Shown: in pieces, positions 46,331 through 52,203 of the stretch | Layout of the letters: the number at the start of each line of letters is the position of its first letter | How positions within the stretch are numbered: position 1 is the stretch's first letter | Source: Albidovulum sp. bin36 | GTDB lineage: Bacteria > Pseudomonadota > Alphaproteobacteria > Rhodobacterales > Rhodobacteraceae | NCBI GenBank assembly: GCA_002238565.1 | Contig: MPMP01000032.1 | Span: 1-52,203, forward strand | DNA length: 52,203 nucleotides | Reading direction: 5' to 3' | Position numbers and translations under genes: made by a program | The notes under the pieces: generated by a model | Told to the model about the DNA's origin: nothing | Seen by the model: the letters and a program-made list of their open reading frames with translations, nothing else | Databases searched by the model: none

Positions 46331-47470
46331 ATGGGACTGACGATTGCGGAAACCTTCATGCTGGTTTCCTTCGCTTTGCTATTGCTATTCCTGTTTTGGC
46401 GGCTCGATTTGCAGGAGCGGCAAGAATTGCGCGGCCAAATAGAAGGTTCTGAACTCGAAGAAATTGGATCGTCCGAAGTTGAACGTCTTCGGCGAATTTT
46501 CGAGTCGGAAAGTTTTTCGGAAGACGACTTGACGCTGTTGCGCAATTTATATGCGCAGGATTCCGAAAATGGACTCAATGAGTTTCGAAACTTGGCGAGA
46601 TCGGGAAACATGCAGCCGCTGGCAATCTGCCTTGCTCGACCGCCGGAAGAAATGAACGAGCGATGGAGGCTGCTCGACGAGAGTATCGTTCGACAGCTGG
46701 CGGAGACGGCGGTTAACATGCCGGAGCGGCAGAAGAGAACTCTCCAGACCTTGATCGAGACAGAGGATTTGGCCGGTCTGGCAGCCGAATGCACCGGTTT
46801 TCAGGAAATCGTCGGCGAGGGCCGCACCGCTTCCGAGGTTCGAGATGCTCTCGAAGTGAGCGACGCGCTTGTATCGGCAGGCGAAAGCGACTCGGAAGAC
46901 TTGAAGTCTCGGATCAGATCGAGGCTAGTCAGCGAAGTCGAGGGGCAGCAGCGAATCGTCTCCGACCTCGTGAGAGTACTTGGCGTGTACGTAAGTGAAG
47001 TCGGCGGTCAAATTAGAGATGACGGAGCGATCGTGCTGCCAAACAGCATCACATTCGCGCGAGCTAGCGCGCAGCTTACGCAGCAAATGCGCGAATTCCT
47101 TGGTCGCGCATGCGACCCTTGGATTAAAGTTCTCGAGTCTTCCGGCCTGGATATCGAGGAAATCCGCTTCGAAGGACACTCTTCGCCGGAATGGTCGGGG
47201 GCCGCGTCGGAGGCGGAAGCGTTTATGCTGAATTTGGAGTTGAGCCAGAGGCGAGCTCAGGCTGCGCTGTCCGAATGCCTCGACATCGTTGGCGATGTCG
47301 ACAGGCAAGCCTGGGCAAGAAAGCGCATGACCGCGGTCGGATTTTCTTCTAGCCGCCCCATCGTTGTCGAAGGTCGCGAGGATCTGCCGCAGTCCCGCAG
47401 GGTCGTATTCAGCTATTCAACCAGCACGAAACGGCTGCTCGAGGACATTGAGAATGTCGTCGAGGAATAG
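46331..47470 (+). CDS. MotB/OmpA-like membrane protein, orphan
   Basis: A 379-residue protein with one N-terminal helix (residues 4-24), a long acidic helical region (about 25-230) and a C-terminal OmpA-like domain (about 235-370; IVLPNSITFARASAQLT, IRFEGHSS, LELSQRRAQA). The helix reads TIAETFMLVSFALLLLFLF; Glu7 stands where MotB-type stators have their proton-carrying Asp. Such architecture is seen in MotB, in ZorB and in several uncharacterised OmpA proteins. A MotA/TolQ-like partner is normally adjacent, but none is here. rnhB follows after 155 bp. The function is unknown. Confidence 0.75.
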   Translation: MGLTIAETFMLVSFALLLLFLFWRLDLQERQELRGQIEGSELEEIGSSEVERLRRIFESESFSEDDLTLLRNLYAQDSENGLNEFRNLARSGNMQPLAICLARPPEEMNERWRLLDESIVRQLAETAVNMPERQKRTLQTLIETEDLAGLAAECTGFQEIVGEGRTASEVRDALEVSDALVSAGESDSEDLKSRIRSRLVSEVEGQQRIVSDLVRVLGVYVSEVGGQIRDDGAIVLPNSITFARASAQLTQQMREFLGRACDPWIKVLESSGLDIEEIRFEGHSSPEWSGAASEAEAFMLNLELSQRRAQAALSECLDIVGDVDRQAWARKRMTAVGFSSSRPIVVEGREDLPQSRRVVFSYSTSTKRLLEDIENVVEE

Positions 47471-47625
47471 TTGAACTAATTTTGAATCCGGCGATCGCCA
47501 GTTTGAGAAACTCCGCGGATACCGGTCCTTCGAGGATTGAATCGCCGAAATCCTTCTGCAATTTGAGGATTGTCCGGCGCCGCTCCCCCGGCGAAATTCG
47601 CCGGCCAAAGGGTTCCTGATCGACA

Positions 47626-48297
47626 ATGAAGCCAATGCATCGACGATCCAAGGCAAGTTCAAGGGCGACTCCCGATTTCTCCTTGGAGGCCGGTCTGCTG
47701 GAAAGAGGCTATTTACGCGTAGCGGGAGTGGACGAAGCCGGGCGCGGGCCGCTGGCAGGACCGGTTACCGCCGCGGCCGTCCGGCTAGATCCCCTAGATT
47801 ATCCGGATGGACTCAACGACTCCAAAAAGCTTAGCGCGAAATCGAGAAAAGACCTGTTTGAAAAAATTATCTCTTGCTCCAGCTATTCGATTTCGCACGT
47901 GCCGGTCGAAGAAATCGATAGTACCGACATCTTGCGAGCTGCTCTGGAGGCTATGAGGAGGTCTCTAGCCAACCTTTCGCCGCCGCCGGACTATGCCTTG
48001 GTCGACGGCAATCGCGTTCCGATCAATTTGCAGTGTCCGGCCGAGGCCGTGGTCAAGGGCGACGGGTGTTCGTTATCGATCGCGGCGGCATCAATTCTTG
48101 CAAAAGTTAGCCGCGACCGAATTATGGCGGCATACGACGCTCAATATCCCGAATACGGCTGGATCTCGAATGCGGGATACGGCACGAAAAGCCATATCGA
48201 GGCGTTGCGCAAATTCGGCCCCACTCCGATTCACCGCAAGTCCTTCGCTCCCGTTCGCGCTTTGGTCGAAGCGCGAAGCGAACGCGCAGAAATATAG
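47626..48297 (+). CDS. rnhB: Ribonuclease HII
   Basis: Removes ribonucleotides embedded in DNA, 223 residues. GVDEAGRGPLAGPV supplies Asp36 and Glu37, LNDSKKLS and the GRG loop bind the hybrid, and further acids are in ALVDGN and KGDGCSLSIAAASILAKVSRDR; the closing GWISNAGYGTKSH is diagnostic. The first twenty or so residues are a basic extension. Both RNase H types are therefore present in the window. cobD begins 11 bp downstream. Confidence 0.96.
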   Translation: MKPMHRRSKASSRATPDFSLEAGLLERGYLRVAGVDEAGRGPLAGPVTAAAVRLDPLDYPDGLNDSKKLSAKSRKDLFEKIISCSSYSISHVPVEEIDSTDILRAALEAMRRSLANLSPPPDYALVDGNRVPINLQCPAEAVVKGDGCSLSIAAASILAKVSRDRIMAAYDAQYPEYGWISNAGYGTKSHIEALRKFGPTPIHRKSFAPVRALVEARSERAEI

Positions 48298-48308
48298 GTT
48301 TCAAGACG

Positions 48309-49226
48309 TTGAATTCCGCGGCGCTCTTGCTGATCGCGCTGGCTGTGGACGCGGTCTTCGGAGAGCCGAAGAAGTTGTGGGATTCCGTGGCTCATCCCGT
48401 GGTGATTATGGGGCGTACGGTGCAATTGGCCGAACTGAAACTCAATTGCGGAAGCGGGAAGAAACTCAAAGGCGTTGTCGCGCTATCGTTATTTTGCGCA
48501 ATTTCCGTCGCCTTCGGGTCGGCAATTTCCGCGGCGCCGGATGACGGCATCCTGGAAGTTTTGTGCGTCGCCGTCCTGCTGGCGCAAAAGAGCCTCGTCG
48601 AACATGTCGGCAATGTCGCGGCATCGCTCAGAAAGAGCACCCAGGCCGGCAGAAAGGAAGTCGGCCGAATCGTAGGCCGCGATACTGCCGATCTGGATGA
48701 GAGCGGCGTTTCCCGAGCCGCGATCGAAAGCGCAGCGGAAAACTTCTCCGATGCCGTCGTGGCGCCGGCCTTCTGGTATCTTGCGCTTGGATTGCCCGGA
48801 TTGATAATCTGCAAATTCGTAAATACCGCCGACAGCATGATTGGATACAGATGCGAGCGGTATCGGGAATTCGGATGGGCATGCGCCAAAGCCGACGACT
48901 TGCTTAACTATATTCCCTGCAGGCTCAGCGGCTTGACATTTGCGATCGCGGGCGGATCCTTCCGTGCAGTGCGGATAATGATGCGCGACGCGCGCAGGCA
49001 TCGTTCCCCGAGCGCCGGATTCCCGGAAGCGTCCGCTGCCGCTGTTCTGGGAATTGCGCTTTCCGGCCCGAGGAACTACGGCGGGAAGGTCACCGAGGAT
49101 CCCTACATCCACGATGAAGGTAGAAAGTCGCTGCATGCCGACGATGTGGATGCGACCGTGGGTTTGCTTTGGCGCGCATGGTGGGTTTTGTCGGCGCTGG
49201 TCCTCGGCATCGCCGCGGTGCATTAG
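48309..49226 (+). CDS. cobD: Adenosylcobinamide-phosphate synthase (CobD/CbiB)
   Basis: Integral membrane protein that attaches aminopropanol phosphate to adenosylcobyric acid in B12 synthesis, 305 residues. Typical blocks: LAVDAVFGEPKKLWDSVAHPVVIMG near the N-terminus, AAIESAAENFSDAVVAPAFWYLALGLPG, KFVNTADSMIGYR and the segment AKADDLLNYIPCRLSG. TTG start. No cobalamin riboswitch was seen and no other cob gene is in the window. The stop overlaps the opposing GDPD stop (TTAG). Confidence 0.94.
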   Translation: MNSAALLLIALAVDAVFGEPKKLWDSVAHPVVIMGRTVQLAELKLNCGSGKKLKGVVALSLFCAISVAFGSAISAAPDDGILEVLCVAVLLAQKSLVEHVGNVAASLRKSTQAGRKEVGRIVGRDTADLDESGVSRAAIESAAENFSDAVVAPAFWYLALGLPGLIICKFVNTADSMIGYRCERYREFGWACAKADDLLNYIPCRLSGLTFAIAGGSFRAVRIMMRDARRHRSPSAGFPEASAAAVLGIALSGPRNYGGKVTEDPYIHDEGRKSLHADDVDATVGLLWRAWWVLSALVLGIAAVH

Positions 49227-49906
49227 CCGAATTCGGGCCGAAAATCCTCGAAAATCAGATTGTCCGCGATTCGCAAGGCGGCGGCGGCTTCCTTCTCGCT
49301 GCGCACGGTCCAGGCAAGAAGCGGAAAATTCTGCCTGGCGTCTGGAAGCCCTCTATGTTCGCATGCCACGAAATCCGGGTCGCACGCAGCGAATTCCGTC
49401 TCGGAAATTTCAGCCATGCTTTCGCAAATCAATCCGCGCGTAAATTCCGGCGCATGATTCTTGAGCCACTCGACGGTAAAGCTGTCGAACGACTGAACGG
49501 CGAAGTCGCCCGCGTATCTTCGTAAGATTCTGCAAGTTTCCGATTCCATGCGGGAGGAATGATTTTCGGTTTTGATTTCGACGAGCAGCGGCACTCTGCC
49601 GTCGACGAGATCCAGCACCTGCTGGAAGGACGGGATTTTCTGATCGGTTGAATAGAGCATCAATTCGATCAGTTCGCTGAAATCGGAATCGGCGACATTC
49701 CCGCTGGCCCCGGTAATTCGAGCAAGCTGGCCGTCATGGAAGGCAACAGGCGCCCCGGTTTTCGGAATTCTGATATCGAGTTCAATCGGGAATCCTGCGC
49801 TTGCCGCAGCGTCGAAAGCCGCTAGGCTGTTTTCGGGAACCGATTCTCCTTCGTGCAGCCCCCGATGCGCTATAGGGGAATTTAGCAGCCAGTCCGGCAC
49901 TCTCAT
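49223..49906 (-). CDS. ugpQ: Glycerophosphodiester phosphodiesterase
   Basis: Hydrolyses deacylated phospholipids to glycerol 3-phosphate, 227 residues from this start. The catalytic pair is His14-Arg15 in IAHRGLH, and metal and general-acid residues are in ENSLAAF, IELDIRIPK and FHDGQLARITG; the barrel end reads LLAWTVRSEKEA. The ATG at 49906 has GAGGA about 8 nt upstream; the frame is open to 49960 without family sequence. No signal peptide, so it is cytoplasmic like UgpQ. Confidence 0.9.
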   Translation of the reverse strand: MRVPDWLLNSPIAHRGLHEGESVPENSLAAFDAAASAGFPIELDIRIPKTGAPVAFHDGQLARITGASGNVADSDFSELIELMLYSTDQKIPSFQQVLDLVDGRVPLLVEIKTENHSSRMESETCRILRRYAGDFAVQSFDSFTVEWLKNHAPEFTRGLICESMAEISETEFAACDPDFVACEHRGLPDARQNFPLLAWTVRSEKEAAAALRIADNLIFEDFRPEFG

Positions 49907-50233
49907 TTCGGATTCCTCGGCTTGCGGTTGTCGAGCTCCGATGAAAACTCGATTTCTCAATATCAGTAGTAGCTAGAACTTAAACCTGATTGTTTTAATG
50001 CCTCGTTGGCCGACACTCTGACTTGTAAATTGAAGGCCGTGAAGCTTGTCTTGCAATGGCAGCAAATTGAAGGCGGAAAACCGAACCGGCGAGCATTGAA
50101 TGCCCCATGCGAATTGACCGGGTCCGCGTTTTTAACGCGGCTCCCGAATGAGACTGCCGGCAAAAGCCGGCGAGGGGGATCCTCCGGCAGGCTACTCCGG
50201 CTTCGCATTTATCGAAATTAAAAGTTTTCCACA
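49907..50233. other. Span upstream of the GDPD gene
   Basis: No gene is supported. Two small hairpins are visible: CCGCG TTTTTAA CGCGG near 50127-50143 and GCCGGC AAAA GCCGGC near 50156-50171. Neither is followed by a clear T-run, so I do not call them terminators. The span likely holds the GDPD promoter. Confidence 0.4.
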
Positions 50234-50242
50234 TCCGCGCTT
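50234..50242. repeat. Target-site duplication, left copy (MITE 2)
   Basis: TCCGCGCTT directly before MITE copy 2 is repeated exactly at 50365-50373 directly after it. It differs from the duplication around copy 1, as expected of an independent insertion. Confidence 0.93.
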
Positions 50243-50364
50243 GGGTGTAGCCCAAAATGGTTGATTGGGTCGAATGTGAGTTTCCGACCTTCCAACCCAT
50301 AAAGAGGAGCGCTGCTATAGGAATACTTTCTCGCATCGCTTTTCAACAAGTTTGAGATACACCC
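50243..50364 (+). mobile_element. 122-bp MITE, copy 2
   Basis: Same element as at 5198-5319, in the same orientation, 121 of 122 bases identical (C at 50297 against A at 5252). It has the same GGGTGTA...TACACCC ends and its own 9-bp target duplication. It sits in non-coding debris. Such high identity between independent insertions points to recent activity, or to a source element still present elsewhere in the genome. Confidence 0.93.
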
Positions 50365-50373
50365 TCCGCGCTT
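50365..50373. repeat. Target-site duplication, right copy (MITE 2)
   Basis: TCCGCGCTT, identical to 50234-50242. Confidence 0.93.
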
Positions 50374-50412
50374 CGTACAGCTCCTGTGGATGATTCTCTT
50401 TGAATCATCCTT

Positions 50413-50553
50413 GATCCTGTACATGTGACCATAACCGGCGCGGTGGCCCACGCGAACCTGAGGACGGTATTGGAGACGGCGCGCAAGCAGGGCTGGAACA
50501 CATTGGAGACGTTCGAGGCGAGCCCGGCGGCGGCCAAGCTGAAGACGTCGTAG
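50413..50553 (+). pseudogene. Possible transposase C-terminal fragment
   Basis: A short frame reads VTITGAVAHANLRTVLETAR, then KQGWNTLETFEASPAA and a TAG. The ETARKQGWN-type ending resembles the C-termini of some transposases (IS66-like), but there is no catalytic motif, no start and no IS end. Given the MITE next to it and the debris around, a transposase relic is plausible; the likeness is weak. Confidence 0.3.
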
Positions 50554-51997
50554 ACATGCTGCTCCGTCCTCGAGATACCGGAATTTGGCTGAAAAGATGC
50601 CGAGCGGTCGCGCGACGGTCGAAACTCGCCTTGAAACCCAAATCTCACCGGAAAATAGATGGAATTTGGAACGTGACTTGTTGCATTGCTAGAAGATGTT
50701 GCATCGACAAGCACAAAGTCGTCTCGGAAAGATGATCGCATTATTCGACCACTTGGCGAGGTGGAGCCGGAATGGGCCCTTAAGCTGATCCTTGCCGCGA
50801 TTGCCACTCGACGGTTCACGCGCCATGCGGCGGGAATATCGTCGGGAGACTTTCCGATTGCGATGCTGAATTCCGAAATCGCGGAGAGGATTGAAACAAA
50901 GGGCCTCATCGTGCGGCTGTTTACGGCAACGGCCAATGAAAAGGCTCGTCGCAACCGGATGGGCACGCCCTTCTGCCGGAAGCCTATGGGCGAGCGCAGA
51001 AGTATATCGATAAGAGCGAAAAATCATTGATATTAAGAAACGATTCCATATCCACTTGGTGGGAAGGCGTGTCGAAGAATTGTGGGACGTAGAATGAAAA
51101 TCAACATCCCAATACGAGGTCTGTCGCAAGTCGTTTAGGCGAACGCGGCCTTCGAACACTAGGAGACTGCGGCAAAGGGGGCGGTAGCAGAGAATACGGC
51201 GAAATTCCATTAGCTCGATGAATCTCTAAACTCGCTGCGAAGCCCCCTCGGGCGGAAAAAGGCGATCGGGAGTGTCCCATGTGCTTCGCGGACCCGAAGG
51301 CAACACGTCAGGGGACTGATCGATCGCCATGACCATCAATCATAAGTGCGCCGTTTAGTTTTCTATCAGTTCTGCAATCGGACTGAGCTATGAAATTCAA
51401 AAAGAGGCGCTGCCCGGATCCCGGGTTCGAAAAGACCGGGACATGAACTGGCGATCAAGTGGCGGATTGTGACGAAAGGTAATTCGGAATGAGTAGTGCG
51501 CGGGCGCTCAGCATCAATTGCGACGAAAGCTGCAAACTGGGGAATGACGGCATTCCCGACGTGGCATTGGTCGCGGTTTCTTGCGAGGCGCATGTCGTTC
51601 GGAAACTATCTGAGCAAATACCATCTCTGATTAGATGGTTGACGCAATATAAATTCAATAAGGGTGTAGTTCAGATTCGTTGGTTGGCATGATTTTCGCG
51701 GAGACTGCGGTTCGGCGGCTGCCGCTGGACTGTGAAAGGGACAAACGCCATTCTGGCCGCCAAGTGCTGCATCAAATACATGCGCAGGGTAGACTCCTTG
51801 ACTGGAAAGTTTGACTGGCCGCCACAGCATAAACCAACAAAATCGGATTGCACCCATTCAATAATTGGAAGTTGACAGAAACAAAAAGTGAAAAAGTTAC
51901 GTAATTTCAGACACCCGTATCAATCCCGCAGCCCGGGGACGGGTTCTACGTTCATGAATTTCAACAGCACCAGCAAGTGAAACTCTGCCTTAATGCG
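50554..51997. other. Non-coding or decayed DNA, 1.4 kb
   Basis: No gene is supported. Frames such as 50686-51030 plus and 50689-51210 minus overlap on opposite strands and match nothing. A GGGTGT at 51662 and an ACACCC at 51911 face each other but share only six bases and have no target duplication, so they are not called an element. The lower GC of 51800-51910 stands out slightly from the rest. Confidence 0.4.
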
Positions 51998-52203
51998 TCA
52001 GAGCCGTCCACCAGGGCGGTGCACGGCTTGGCCCTCGTTATCGAAACAATCTGCATCTGTCCCGCGAAAATTCTGAATGAACATATTCAGCATGTCCGGG
52101 TGATTGCAAAACACGGTCATCCAGACCGAGAAGAAACCCTTTGAAGGCGCAATATCCTCAGCGACTATGCTGCGAATCGAAGGATCTTTTTCTGGCTGCT
52201 CGA
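51998..52203 (-). CDS. Truncated C-terminal reading frame at the window edge
   Basis: The minus strand is open from the right edge to a TGA at 51998-52000, about 67 codons. It reads KDPSIRSIVAEDIAP, then KGFFSVWMTVFCNHPDML and ends NEGQAVHRPGGRL. Composition looks like real protein (aromatic residues, balanced charges) in contrast to neighbouring shadow frames. I do not recognise the family; the start lies outside the window. Confidence 0.4.
   Translation of the reverse strand, partial: EQPEKDPSIRSIVAEDIAPSKGFFSVWMTVFCNHPDMLNMFIQNFRGTDADCFDNEGQAVHRPGGRL

Noticed and set aside
46331..47470. Zorya-type antiphage system (ZorB-like protein)
   Set aside because: No ZorA, ZorC/D or ZorE-like gene is adjacent; the architecture alone does not define a defence system.
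50343..50966. 207-codon minus-strand open frame across the end of MITE copy 2
   Set aside because: It begins inside debris and runs into the MITE; no protein family is recognisable.
51660..51735. GGGTGTAGTTCAG resembles the start of some tRNA genes
   Set aside because: The D-arm bases do not pair, and no anticodon stem or T-loop in the right place was found.
51660..51916. GGGTGTAGTTCAG at 51662 facing ACACCC at 51911, like the ends of another MITE
   Set aside because: Only six terminal bases pair and the flanks show no target duplication, unlike the two true copies.

Overview
The window is a stretch of an alphaproteobacterial chromosome. This rests on gene content and order: argH, a tiny LptM-type lipoprotein, lysA and a TIGR02302/DUF4175 protein; NYN protein, rpoZ, rsh, DUF2062, pdxJ, acpS, lepB, rnc, era, DUF1491, recO; a Zn-ribbon (MJ0042-type) membrane protein beside plsC; ispH beside rnhA; and Mcl1-type malyl-CoA lyase. 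GC content is moderate for the class, starts at GTG and TTG are common, and several intergenic spans of 0.4 to 2 kb hold only decayed sequence. No rRNA, tRNA or CRISPR array was recognised.

Layout. (1) 0.4-5.0 kb: a five-gene operon with an SDR of unusual active site, a complete tripartite tricarboxylate transporter (tctC, tctB, tctA) and a maleate-isomerase/arylmalonate-decarboxylase-like enzyme; it looks like uptake and processing of one carboxylate. (2) 5.0-5.8 kb: relic of a transposase split by a 122-bp MITE. (3) 5.8-12.5 kb: tlpA diverging from argH-lptM-lysA-TIGR02302, then the Zn-ribbon protein. (4) 12.9-18 kb: plsC, accA, malyl-CoA lyase, MalY/PatB lyase. (5) 18-22 kb: def-fmt facing rnhA-ispH-NYN. 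(6) 22-30.4 kb: the long stringent response, vitamin B6, secretion and RNA-processing operon. (7) 30.4-36.2 kb: phenylacetate genes paaZ, paaI, paaK and a desaturase-like membrane protein with altered histidine boxes. (8) 36.2-40.1 kb: the complete serine pathway serB/serC-serA. (9) 40.2-44.7 kb: a four-gene aromatic-type cluster (MBL hydrolase, FAH-family hydrolase, second MBL protein, FAD monooxygenase). (10) 44.7-49.9 kb: degraded DNA with a phasin-like relic, an orphan MotB/OmpA-like protein, rnhB, cobD and a glycerophosphodiesterase. (11) 49.9-52.2 kb: debris with a second MITE copy, and a truncated reading frame at the edge.

The best-supported non-routine observation is the MITE: two 122-bp copies, 45 kb apart, differ at one base, carry imperfect terminal inverted repeats, and each is flanked by its own perfect 9-bp target duplication. 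Other points worth a look are key-residue changes in the desaturase-like protein, the maleate-isomerase-like protein and the SDR; the apparent absence of ftsEX and thrB from places where alphaproteobacteria often keep them; and an OmpA-domain protein with a MotB-like acidic membrane helix but no partner. I did not find a clear new defence system or other wholly new system.
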